NCBI RefSeq assembly: GCF_002994745.2
Contig: NC_037090.1
Coordinates: 25,905,501 to 25,969,500, forward strand
DNA from: Rosa chinensis
Taxonomy: Eukaryota; Streptophyta; Magnoliopsida; Rosales; Rosaceae
Direction: 5' to 3'
Length of the DNA stretch: 64,000 nt
Made by a program: the position numbers and the translations under genes. A model generated the notes under the pieces. That model saw only the letters and a program-made list of their open reading frames with translations, was not told where the DNA came from and did no database searches. Every line of letters starts with the position of its first letter. Position 1 is the first letter of the stretch. Shown piece after piece: positions 46,641 to 57,873 of the stretch.

Positions 46641-48774
46641 AGGAACACATATTCTAGCAATTGATCGATCGAGGTAACATTCTACGCTTCTTTTTCTGTT
46701 CTAGCATAATAGCACTCAACAAAAGGTTAATATATGGGGTGGCCAGAGCATTTTGGGTGGTCATGCCGGCCTACCAATTGGGCTCAAACAGAGGACTTGT
46801 TACACATAATTAATCAGCTAGAAAACTCTTGGGTCGGATGCTTATCAGAGGAAGTAAGGTGCTTTGTGTTTCTAGAGCTTGCAGTTTTGCAGCTCATCAT
46901 CTGTCTTTTCTTTTCTTTTCTTTTGAAATAAACTCATTATCTTTCCATACCTGCATTGTTTTTCTAATGAGTGGAATATGTATATGGAGGGCATAGTTTG
47001 TCACATACAGAAGACGGTCTTCGAATGATTTCATCTGAAGTACATTCAGAAGTTTAACATATATACAGCTTATTTATTTTAAATTTTATAATGTTCATGG
47101 CTGTTTGACTTGAAAAAAGAAATTATCTATATATTTTTTGAGAGAAAAATTGATTGCGTTATGAATCGATAGTTAATGGCCAGTCATGGACTCATGGTAC
47201 ATCTAATCAAGGTAACGTGGTACAAATTTTTAGGTAAAAATCTTTGACTACATCTCTGTTTATCAAAACACATAGTTACTGTACAAATATAAAGCTATTT
47301 TCCAGCAAATAAAAGAAATTTCTCATAAATAAAAGAAATTTCTCATCTGTAAGCCGCTTGAAAAAGTCAGTCAAATTTGAGATAATTACTACTCTAAAAA
47401 AAATGGTGATCCAAATTAAGAAGAATGGCATTTGAAGATTGTGTATCGACCCAACAGCCCAAGGTGGTCCCCTCGTGCCAGGCCATTCGAAAACGTCAAG
47501 TAACAAGACACCTTCCCTAAAAGCCTAAGCAAAATCAAGCCTGTTATGGTGAGTCCAAAGCTACTAGACGCACATAGCCTAATCTCGGACCCGGGCTCAA
47601 ATTGCTAGATCCAACAATTCGAATTGTTGTATAATAATAAAAAAATTATGTGAATAAAGAAAAGAAGAAAAAAAAGTTAATTAATGGAGGCCTACTTATT
47701 AACTGCGCTGATAATTCTGCTATATATTTATTACCCTCATAGGCTAAGGTCCATGACCTGCAAGGATATTCATTGCTGCAGTGTTGAGGGAAAGTTAGCT
47801 ACCACTGATGCAAAGCTAGGTAACCGACTTTTTAGGTACGTGAAAGTGAAACAAACAAGGTAGCTGGCTCATAGCCTAAAGTCCCAAACCAGAAGGTGAA
47901 ACTTGAGTTGAGGTGGGTCGTTTTCTGATGATGACTCTGGTAGCTTTTTTTTAACTTTTTCTTCTTTTAACGGAAACAGAAGAGAATTCATTAATGGGTT
48001 GAGATTATTCACTCATTTCCTTAGTTTCAAATCCAACCAATAGATTGTAACCCAAGTGTTGGAACTGCAACCACAGTTACCCCTTTTAGGCCATCAAGTT
48101 TCCACTTTCCAAACCCTATACTTTCTTATTTCAAGTAATCTGTCACTGCAAAAGGATAATCAAACAATTCAGAGACCAATATCTAAAAAATCATCATGGT
48201 GTTGGTGCAGGAGTAAGATTCTTGTTCTTGCCATGAAATATGCAAAAGAAGCAGGTACGTACTGTTGTATCTGTCTCCAGAATATTATGAAATCTTAAAC
48301 AGAATCAAAAGTACTGCGTGTCTCACATGCCCGCACGCATGAAGGTCACATCCTTCCTTCTCGACTCCAGCTCTAACTCGATCTTCAAATTCCGATGAAT
48401 GTCAAGGTTCAAACGGAATACTCAAGAGACAGTTGAGTAAGTCACCAGTAAACTTGCAGATTTATGGGGTTACTGTACATACACTCAACTCAAGAATGAG
48501 GACTGTTGTAACTTTTGATGTTTTTTTTTTCTTTATTTTGTCAAAGAGAATTTAAAGGCTTCCTAGATCTAAAATAAATTTATTCTTTTGATGTTCTTAA
48601 TTTCTAGTAAAAGTGTAAAACTCGCAACGAAAATTTGTGTGGGTTTAATTGCAGAGGGTTTAAATGCTGACCTACTGGTAAATATAAGGATAATTAAATC
48701 ACGGTGTACTGGAGACCTTTAGCTCCCTTTTTTTATTTTTTATTTTATTTATATATATATATATATATATTATA
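46641..48774. other. Intergenic; nothing recognised
   Basis: About 2.1 kb without a recognisable gene. Short frames at 46734-46931, 47276-47506 and 48056-48298 show no family features. A 24-bp tandem duplication (AAATAAAAGAAATTTCTCAT) occurs at about 47308-47346. (TA)n lies at 48750-48774. Confidence 0.4.
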
Positions 48775-49464
48775 GGTGATTCTAGTTGGACCTCTAAATT
48801 TGACTTCAACTTTTTTCAATTATTAATAGACTTTGTCAAGTCATACGAAAAGTCAAATAAGGACAAAGAGAAAAAAATGAAAAAAAAAAATTACTCTTCT
48901 TACCTCCCCCAAATATAACATTCAATTAAATTATTTTTTTTTCCAGAATTTCCTTATATTGCCTATATAATTTTATAATTTACCTAAAACAATTGACTAA
49001 AAATAATAATCTCTATAGATGATCCATCATTTAATACAAAAGTAAATTCAAAACAATTTGATTTGGAATTTTCTTAAACTAAATTTATTGAATATTATGA
49101 TACGGTTATTACTCGATCTTCCAACCAAAACCCTCTTCTTTTAGCATATCCAAAGGGATTCCAAAAAAAAAAAAAGGGATTCTAGCAACATATTAAGATC
49201 GAGAATTAACCCTCTGATTAATTTTGGTGGATGAGAGACATACTCATAATAGAGCAGTATCATGTGATTTTGATTCATTCTTATTCTCGTGGTTGAAGAT
49301 ACAGATAAAAAGTAGAGTAACAGATTGTTGTATTCATGTTCAAAGGTGTTTTAGTAAAAATAAAGAGGTTTACTTAGTTTTTAAAGTATTTTAAAAAGTA
49401 AATTAGAGGTATACTAAATATGGGAAGTCCAAATAGAAAATTTGGAGGTCCAACTAGAACCACC
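48775..49464. mobile_element. ~690-bp MITE with 27-bp TIRs
   Basis: Left end GGTGATTCTAGTTGGACCTC and right end (reverse complement) GGTGGTTCTAGTTGGACCTC, continuing C/T-AAATTT. The interior is AT-rich and non-coding. It inserted in or beside (TA)n sequence (TATTATA left, CATATATTA right), so the target duplication is ambiguous and the superfamily undecided. Confidence 0.75.
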
Positions 49465-51789
49465 CATATATTATTAGACCTAGGAGGAATGTCTAGCCAT
49501 TCAGGTCCGTTGATCTAACTTTGAGTTAGAAGTGGGTCATGAACACTTTTGCTTTTCATTATAATCTTGCTTGTAACTTTTCTTTCTTCATTAATGAAAT
49601 TGTCTCCATTATATATATATATATATATATATATAAAAGGATAATTAAATCATGTCGGCAAAACTGTTTTTTTTTTCCTGGATCACTTAGGGTGTGTTTG
49701 TTTCGAGGGAATTGGACGAGATTGAATGGGACTGGGTACTATAACTCGAGGGAGTCTGTTTGGCAATAACTGGGACTATGTTAAATGAGACTTTGCAATT
49801 CCCAAAACACAACCAACACCTTCTATGAGAACGATGCCAAAAATCATAGGATTGTGGAAGCTGGTGTTATAAATGCTGAAACATATTCTTACTGGTTCTG
49901 CTCTTCTCCTCAACCTCATCATTCTCTCTCACGTCGTGCCATTCTTTTGCTTCAGCCTCCTTTAACAGCTCTTCTTTGGGTTCAATGTCGTGCTCTCTCT
50001 CTCTCTCTCTCTTGCAGTGATTATTTTTCACTCTCCCCTTCAACCCTCTACTTTCTTCTTCCTCTATCTACTGTATTATAGATTATTTGTTTATGGGCTG
50101 TAATTATTTTAAAGATTTGGTGTCTGGGTAGCTTGATCTGCTAAGAATTTTGATCAATTTGGTGTCAGTATAGCCTGAGCTAGTAAGAATTGTGATCAAT
50201 TTCATGTTTATGCTTTTCTGTTTTTTTTTTCTTGGATTTATGGATTGGTTTTTGTTTAAGATTGAGATTTTGTGTTTATGTTTTTTGCATAGTTCATCAA
50301 GACTTGGTTTTTCAGGTCCTGATTTTTTTAAACACATTAAAAATCAATATATAATCTCATAATTATACATGCGTGATAGTTCAGCTATCAATACAAAATA
50401 CCTGGAAAACTTTTTCCTTTTAACCCAAGTACATACTGATGCCCTGAACTCGAAATGTCAATATATACTCGCTCTGCAAAGTCATATATTACACAAGTGT
50501 GAGAATTAAATTGCCACAACAAAATAAACATAAATGCTCCTCAAAGCATACTACATGACTTCCGCTATAACAATGGAAAAGCCAACAAAATCTGCTTCCT
50601 ACCCGTACTGCTACCAACAAGCTACCTCAGCTTCAGCCACGGTTACCCTGATCTGCAGGATTAATCCCTACACCTTCGAATAGTATACCAGGTTGCCACA
50701 CAATAAACCCAGTAAACTTATGAAAACTTGTATGAGTAACTTAAGAACATCAATCAACAACTTACACCAATCAACATAAGGAACAACACCACCATGACTT
50801 CTTCCAACATTTCATGTCATTTCCACCGTAGAGACAACATAAATCACCGCCGTGACAAAAACATATTAATTGATAACTCAACAAATCAATATGAGCATTC
50901 AAGTCCCACATAGATAATAAAAAAAATAATACTCTCAAGACTCTCTTTTAACTACACACTTATGAGTCTCCAGTAACTTAGACTGTTACCCCCATAAGCT
51001 ATAATGGTAGACAGACTAAAGTTCTAATTGATCGTAACCACTCACCCGGCCAAAGGCGTGGTTCCCGATTTTTTGCCTTGGTCATCATCTGTGACTTATG
51101 ATCTTCAGACCCATCTGATCTTTGAATCAAACATTTAAATATGTTGCACTCCACCTAAAAATGTTACATAAATCTCCTAAAAGATTTTTCCTTCCCGGAT
51201 CATCATCTGTGACTCTTGGTACAAAGACCAATATATTTAAAATAAGTCACGCTTGACTCAAAAATGTAATATCAAACTCGACACTTTCCAAACAATAGAA
51301 AACGTCTTTTTCCAAAATATTGTTTCTCAAAACTATATTGTCCTACAACTGTACATGATAAATAGGTGACTCCGAAGTTCGGTACATTAAGTTCAAAACA
51401 ATCATTTCGGTACATGAACTTGTAATCTCTACACACTTTTAGTACATGACGTCAATAACACTTTTAGTACATGACGTCACACTTTTCCTCTTTCTTTCAT
51501 GTCTCCTCCTCTCTTCCTTTCTCCAAAAACCCCGTCAACCACCCCCTCAAACAAAACCCACCAAAGACTAAGACTTTGTGAAACCCATTTGAATTTGGCT
51601 CCAGGTCCTTGTCTGAATTTGATCGGGGGCACCCAAATTGGAAGGTCAAGCTCAATCCCGAACTCTAGACCTGTGTGACCAAGTGAAGCCACAAAGAGGA
51701 CGAAATCGAGCATCTGGGGCCAATCGAAGTTGACCCAATTGGTCGAAATTTCAAGGAAGGAGGATATTACCAAGACCCTGATCTGATTC

Positions 51790-52000
51790 AAACAACACCC
51801 AGAGTGACTGAGTTGCAGAAGACGTTTGAGAGGCTCAGAGTGGCAGGGGAGGCGAAAGAGAGGCTATGCTCACAGCTCAGTGAGCTAGGTAGAGGCAGTT
51901 GACCAGGTGCATTTAGATCATGCAAGGATTCTATCCCTCATGAACCAGCTCTCTTAGGCACAACGTCTCCTCCAGTCAGCCGTTGTGAACTGCAGACAAA
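51790..52000 (+). pseudogene. Coiled-coil-coding gene fragment carried inside the Mutator-like element
   Basis: An open stretch encodes RVTELQKTFERLRVAGEAKE and then RLCSQLSEL. After a small frame change it continues AVDQVHLDHARILSLMNQLS, a stop, and AQRLLQSAVVNCR. Heptad-like Leu spacing suggests a coiled coil. The 300 bp upstream is CT- and AC-rich like a plant 5' UTR plus start. The parent gene is not recognised. It is inside the TIRs, so it is best explained as captured host DNA. Confidence 0.5.
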
Positions 52001-52025
52001 ATTCGCTGCCAAATAAGGAAGCGAA

Positions 52026-52030
52026 TGAGA

Positions 52031-52080
<50 letters not shown>
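52026..52080. repeat. (GA)n microsatellite, split by a MITE
   Basis: About 54 bp of GA repeats. The tract resumes at 52413-52434 after the nested hAT-type MITE. Confidence 0.95.
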
Positions 52081-52082
<2 letters not shown>

Positions 52083-52412
52083 GGGCGGACTTATAGTCAA
52101 GCTTGGGAGGGTCCAAATCCCCCCTTGGTTTCCTAAACAGACTAACTAAGCTTCATTGTTTACCTTAATTATACCTTATTTCTTGCTCAAATTCATCCAA
52201 ATCTAATAAAGAAATGTCAATTATATCAAATTTGAAATGGTTATTTCCTTTCTTTTTCCTATTTGTATTCCTTAATAAGCATAATGGAATTGATTTTTCA
52301 TTTTCATATACCACATTTTGTATTCTCTCTTAAAAGAAAAAACAAGTTTATTGTCGAACAAAAAAAAAATTAATTTGGACCCCCCAATCCTAGAATCCTG
52401 GTTCCACCCCTG
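52080..52412. mobile_element. hAT-type MITE nested in the (GA)n tract
   Basis: Ends TAGGGGCGGAC... and (reverse complement) CAGGGGTGGAACCAGG, with a second inverted block GGAGGGTCCAAATC versus GGGGGGTCCAAATT. AGAGAGAG on both sides fits an 8-bp target duplication, although the GA repeat makes this unavoidable. 333 bp, non-coding. Confidence 0.75.
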
Positions 52413-54475
52413 AGAGAGAGAGAGAGAGAGAGAGCACATGAGTTTGTTGGGTTTGAATGGGTATGAAAGAGAGAGAGCAAACAATACTTTTTTTTTATAA
52501 TTTCTCTGTCTTCATTAATATTATATTAATAATCTATTAATATTAAATTAGGGAGTGACTGATTTGTCCCTCAATGTTTGACTAAAATCACATCGACTAT
52601 CGTTTTACTTAACGTCATGTACATATTTTCAGTCGAGATTACAAGTTCATGTACCGTTTTGATTTGTTTGAAAAAAAATGTACTGAACTTCGGAGTCACC
52701 CATTTGTTGTGTACTGTTGTTAAAATTTTCCTTCTCAAAAGTCACATTCAAACAATAATATGAACATAATCATGCATATTGTTTCATCACACATCACACT
52801 TATAAGGATATATATATTTCACGTAAATATATATAGGTAGTCATTCGCTCAGGAATGCCACTAATACCATCTATAGTTTGGAGTTAACTAAATAACTCTC
52901 AAAACAATAAAGATAACTCCATTCGTAAATGAACATTGTGAGATTACTCACCTTGATATTCCTGCTGCGTCTTCACACGACTAGATAATTTATAGAACGC
53001 ACTCTGTCAAACACCTAAGGAAAATACAACCTTGATTCAGTACACGAATCACAAAGTGATTAAAATTCGAAACCCCCAATCAAACTATAACCCGAAAGTA
53101 ACGCCAAATGAGGCGAAACCTCATCCGAGACCAACCAAAGTCTTCAGAACACTCCTACGATCGATATGCCAAAACTGCAAGTCGATCGAATGATTGGATC
53201 CTCACGGATCGAAAACCGAGACAATTGAAAACGGTAAAAACCCTAACAATTTCATACGATCTCCAAAAATTACTTATTATATATCAAAACGTTCGTATTG
53301 ACGAATAGATGATATATAAAACCAGAAGATATCCCTAACATGGCCGGAAACACCGCCAAGTGCCACCACAAAAGGTGGCACACCGCCGCCGGCCAAACTC
53401 AAAACCACCACAATCAATCCGTCCAAAATGTCAAGAATACCAAGTAGAGCAAATTTAATACCTGGGGTTCAAGCCAACTCGGCCTAGGTCGCCGTCACAA
53501 GCTCCCACGCACTGTTCACAGTGAGTTGATCCTTTTTTGGTGAAAATCGCTCAAAGCCACCACCAAGGATCGACGGAGGAGACTTCTGCGAGTTCAACCA
53601 ACTTGGTTTCAAGTCTTGCCGTCGCCGGAGTTGAGAGAACCAGTCAGGTTCGATAACACCAATCTCCGCCGCCTTGATGCGCCACCGTGGGTGAGAATCG
53701 TCGCTAGAGACCACCGTAGGGAGGACCGGAAGGAAGGGGCGAAACGATCTGGGTTGGTATCACCGGTAGAGGTCGCCGGAAAATGGAATTCTGATTAGGT
53801 CCGAAACCCTAATACGAGTCGGGTCGGTCGCGTCTTAGAAGAGAGAACGAAGGTTTTTAATTTTCATGAAAATGAAACTTCCAAAATGAAAATAGTAAAT
53901 TTTCAAAAATGGAAATTTCTATTTATAATGGTTTTCCAAAAATGGCAGAAACTTCCAATGGCCATAACTTTCACATACGAACTTTGATTTCCGCGTTCTA
54001 CATATCCACGAACTCGTATCGACATGCTCTACGACTTCATGAAGGAAGTTTTTGGAGAAACCCAACATATACAAAGTCAAACTTTGTACGCCCCCTAAAA
54101 CTGTGAAATTCGAATAATTATTCGTCCGAAAATAAAATCACTTCACAAACAACATACGAATAAAGCATAACACTCATAATTCGTATAATTATTAATTGCA
54201 AAAATTAAATGACGAAATTTCAGGTCATCACATGGTTAATCATTAATCATGAGTTGGTTCTCCTCTGTTCGTTTTCAACTCCACTAATCTGGCTTGTTCT
54301 GGTGTTCTTCTTTCTTTTGGTGTGCTTTCTTCTTCTCGCTTGAAGCACCAAACATGGATCATGTATTAGTATAGCATAACTCAGGTTAGAGGAATGCAGG
54401 ACTGTTATAAAAATTAAGGTAGAGTATGATAATCTTGTGAAACAAACATGCCTTCAGGGTCTAAGGGAAATCAAA

Positions 54476-55007
54476 CAATTGGGCTCGCGAACCTTGATTT
54501 ATATTTCGGAAACTTGGAAAGCTCATAGTTTTTGGGGCACTAGGTGCCTCCGTGACCTATGTTCAAGACTTCAAGGTCAGGCACTTGAAAGTTACTATGC
54601 ACTGTGCTAGTTGGTCAGTTAATCATGATTTGAGTCATTTGACCAAGGAAGGGATCATGCTAGATGATAAGATAGAGTTAATTTTCATTTTACGTAATCA
54701 TTGGAAATATCAATTTTATTAATAGGTGTGCTCGTACATTTTGAAAGTACACGTATTCTTTTTTCTTCTTTTTTTTCGATGAAGGAAAAAATAACAATGA
54801 GCTAAATATTAGCTCTCCTAACACAACTTAGGAGAAATTCATACGTACGGCAGCCGTACCACCTAGTTTCTAAAATTTTAAAACGTACCATTCGTTTAGT
54901 AACTGAAATACCTAAAACACATATCTGTATGTGCACAGATTGTTCAGCTCTACGACCACGTGGTACAAGTACCTTACGTTAGAATCTCTCCACAACCTAT
55001 ACCAGAA
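54476..55007. other. Unassigned spacer
   Basis: No gene. The left half has some coding-like phase (CTAGGTGCCTCCGTGACC) but no recognisable family. Confidence 0.3.
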
Positions 55008-55990
55008 TTATCTAAATAAAAAGCATGTGTAGCTGATAATGGTAATGACTTGTCCCAACTTGCATCCTGAGAGACATTGTGTCTCATATGAGCCAGTACA
55101 TCCGTCAAGAAATTTGCTCCATGCCACATATGTTGGAATGAGATCTTTCAAATCTTCTACTAAGGTTACATATGTCTTGAATAATAAATCGAATTCTCCA
55201 GGGAGGAGTTTACGAGTATTGATTCTGTCTATTAACATGTTTGAGTCACCCTCTATTTGAAGTCGAGTAAAACCATGAATGTATTTTGTTGTTAGACCTG
55301 CATGAAGAGGTTGAGCTTCAGCCACCAGCACATTAGATTTCTCAATATTATTTGTAGAAGCTAAACTAGAAAAGCCATTATGATCTCTGAAAATAAAGCT
55401 AGAGGAAACTGAATGATCATTTAGAACTGAGCCGCCATCAAAATTCACTTTGATACAATTTTCAGAAGGTGGAATCCATCTAATAAGCTTTTCAAATTTT
55501 TTCTTTTTAGTAGTAGAAGGTACGTTTGTTTTGTTGCTTATAATTTTGGAACATTGAAGCAGGAGTAAAACCAATTTTGGCAGGAAAATCTATGATATCT
55601 CTGAAAACTAAATTATTTCTTGCAAACCAGATGTTATAATTAAGAAGCAATATCTGTTCCAAACATTTCTTTTATCTTGAGATTTTGAATCACGAATAGT
55701 GTTCAGCCAAGCAATATATGAGCCATTCCAGTTAATAGGTTGCAACTTGGTAGAAAATAAGTTCCAACCTTAACTAGTAAAAGGGTATAATGAATGAAGA
55801 GATGATGATGATCCATGGTTTCTAAATCATCTTGACAAAAAGTCCATTTTCGATCAAAAACATGGTTGGAATAAATTTGATCTTTGGTTTTTAGCCTTTT
55901 CCTAATCATTTGCCAACTAAAAGCTTTCATCTTTGGGGGAGGATTCAGTTCCACATAAAATTTAGTAACTTAGTTTTAGAGTGTTTAGAA
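55008..55990 (-). pseudogene. LINE remnant: zinc-binding RT tail and plant RNase H-like domain
   Basis: On the minus strand, 55970-55703 encodes the RT zinc-binding motif (ELNPPPKMKAFSWQMIRKRL, TKDQI, CxxDxETMDHHHLF) usually found just after plant LINE reverse transcriptases. 55574-55008 encodes the RNase H-like domain (WIPPSENCIKVNFDGGSV, IFRDHNG, VAEAQPLHAGL, IEGDSNMLIDRI). A frameshift region separates the two, and the RT itself is absent. A decayed non-LTR retrotransposon or a host RNase H-like gene derived from one; the former is far likelier. Confidence 0.75.
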
Positions 55991-56119
55991 ATGGGCTGGT
56001 TTTGTAATTCAAAAGCTGATTTAATTACCATTCCGACCCCGAATGAATTCATCTTGGTGATCAAAAATAGGTATTGGGCTAGAAGAATTATTTTCAACAA
56101 TATGAGGATCTTCGTTTAA

Positions 56120-57148
56120 AAAATATTCTAAGTTTTATTAATTAAGTAATCACTAACTAGTTCTTAAATGTTTATAGAAGATCTCAATTCTCAAAGAATG
56201 ATCAATAAGATTAATAAGTGGAAGGAAAAAAAAAAAAGTCTTGGAAAGGTATTTAACTTGAATCACTATAATCCACTAATTTTATTTTCCTATAAATATG
56301 TATTTTAAGAATCTGTTGATATATAAAAGACGAACAAAGTCCATACGGCCATACTTATATCGACGTACTAAACAATCCATTCACAATCTATGGGGGGCAC
56401 CTACTCTGACTTGAAGGAAAATACGCCATTACATTTGCAAACCCACTGCTAGCCTAACCCCTCCCGAAATAAATGAAGATATGTGTATGTAATTTGTAAT
56501 GTGTTTGTGCAAGGCTGTAAACATTATAGTCGAACTCATCAACCGGGCACACAACACAGGAGGCTTGGACAAGCTGCTTGTATGTGAGGGAACAATAATT
56601 TTGGTAAGGAGGGCCCTTGAGAAGCCATGTCTGCCATGGATAACTTGTTGCAAGATCAACAGGCCATAGCTCCTTGAAGAAGCGAAAGTGTGTAGTTAAA
56701 GCTATGATTTTAAAGTACAAGCACACCCTCATTTTGACCAACGAATTCAATAATTCTGACATGTGAGGACTTGGAATACCATAATTCCATAATTAGAAAT
56801 TTAACCAAATACAAGTACATTGCTCAAACTTCGGTTTTTGCTAGGCAAACATATATAGTATTAGTCAAGTCCTACTTTAAGTACAGCAAAGCTTTACTCT
56901 AATCCATCTGCTGCGGCCCTTTTAAGAAAACAAGTGTGACTGTGACCCAATGAAACTAGTCGTATAAAAGTATAAAACTAATCACAAGCGGAAGATATCT
57001 ATCTCATGGAAGTACAGACACACACCCACGTTCTTTTTTTAACTGACCAACGAACTTGGAACAGCCAATTAGCGATCCTCGTGTACTTGTAACTAGATTA
57101 ACAATAAACAACTCTTCTTGGCCTGTGCTTAAACTTGTGCTTCATTAT
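56120..57148. other. Intergenic with one unidentified minus-strand frame
   Basis: On the minus strand, 56762-56454 is open for about 102 codons (FRFFKELWPVDLATSYPWQT, VCPVDEFDYNV) with good codon character, but I cannot name a family. It could be an exon of a decayed gene. The rest is AT-rich, with a poly-A at 56226-56238. Confidence 0.3.
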
Positions 57149-57421
57149 TAGAGCATGTTCACTTGTGGATCATCAGGTCACCTATTATTCACTGTTTTTA
57201 TATGTAGTTTCACTCTCTGAGTCACGAGTAAAGTGTATTTCGTGCCCTGAGTCGCCATGTGTCACCCTGGGTCACTTTCTGGGTCACCCTGGTGACCTGC
57301 AAGCTGACCCGGTGACCCAGGTCTTATTGGAAACTGTGCCAGTGACCCAGAGAGTGGAAATAAACATTAAAAAGCAGTGAATAGTAGGTGACCTGGTGAC
57401 CTAACGGGTGAACTTGCTCTT
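57149..57421. mobile_element. MITE with ~45-bp TIRs
   Basis: Left TTAGAGCATGTTCACTTGTG...CAGGTCACCTATTATTCACTG; right (reverse complement) TAAGAGCAAGTTCACCCGTT...AGGTCACCTACTATTCACTG. The interior has repeated GGTCACC/GTGACCC units. The AGAGCA start is typical of common short plant hAT-like or unclassified MITEs. The target duplication is not clear. Confidence 0.7.
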
Positions 57422-57732
57422 ATTGTTCTGACTAGGTAGTAGGCATTTTTCTTATTGAATAGGTGTTATGTTGAGGTCGTGTGGCTAAATGTACAAAATA
57501 TTAATAGAAAGAATTTGTTACTCATATTCTTTTTGTACAGAAAGTTTAAGCAGGAATAATATCGGCATATTGAATTCGTGTGTGTGAGACTTATTAACTC
57601 TTTTGCCTTTTTATTTTTATTCATTTCTCACCAGCAAAATACAATAAAGATAAGCAATAATTTTTTTTTAAACGGAAACGATAATCAAGTAAAATTAAAT
57701 ATATTTAGTCATTTAATGTCAACTTGAAAAAA

Positions 57733-57873
57733 GTAGGCAAATTTACCTGTGAGTAAAAACTCTAGAGAGAGAAGAGTTTTCAGCTTCTTCCTCTTTTTAG
57801 AGTTTTTAGCCTTTCCCATCCCATTTAGAGAGTAGGCAAATTTACCTGTGAATAAAAACTCTAGAGAGAGAGG
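57733..57873. repeat. ~97-bp imperfect direct repeat
   Basis: GTAGGCAAATTTACCTGTGA followed by GTAAAAACTCTAGAGAGAG starts at 57734 and again at 57834. A partial third copy of the adjacent CAGCTTCTTCCTCT...CCCATCCCATTTAGAG block lies at 58011-58065, and a fourth at 59189-59250. Confidence 0.7.

Larger units (their letters stand above)
51333..52731. mobile_element. Mutator-like element (candidate Pack-MULE) with 9-bp TSD
   Basis: Inverted terminal regions share GGTGACTCCGAAGTTC, GTACATGAACTTGTAATCTC and GTACATGACGT over more than 100 bp. TTCTCAAAA flanks both sides (51324-51332 and 52732-52740), a 9-bp duplication as for Mutator. Length is 1399 bp including a nested hAT MITE. No transposase; the interior contains leader-like and coding-like host sequence. 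Confidence 0.78.
50310..54232 (-). mobile_element. Solo LTR (long, ~2.5 kb before later insertions), TSD TGGTT
   Basis: Read on the minus strand it begins TGTGATGACCTGAAATTTCG and ends CAGGACCTGAAA. The plus-strand left end TTTCAGGTCCTGATTTTTTA matches the LTR start TGTCACGCCCTGATTTTCAA at 60198, and matching continues through AATGTCAATA and AATAGTATACCAGGTTGCCA. TGGTT occurs immediately outside both ends (50305-50309 and 54233-54237). No polyprotein sequence is present. A GC-richer Pro/Arg-coding-looking part (53340-53800) is probably LTR sequence. It is interrupted by the Mutator-like element at 51333-52731. Confidence 0.7.
49689..54465. mobile_element. Possible outer DNA transposon enclosing the nested stack
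   Basis: GGGTGTGTTTGTTTCGAGGG at about 49691 and, in inverse orientation, GAAACAAACATGCC at about 54451-54464 could be the ends of one old element (TGTTTGTTTC termini are common in plant DNA transposons). Apart from the solo LTR and its passengers, its body would be about 0.85 kb. No target duplication was identified. Confidence 0.3.

Noticed and set aside
51477..51791. 104-codon minus-strand ORF as a gene
   Set aside because: It lies inside the Mutator-like element opposite UTR-like sequence; no domain recognised.
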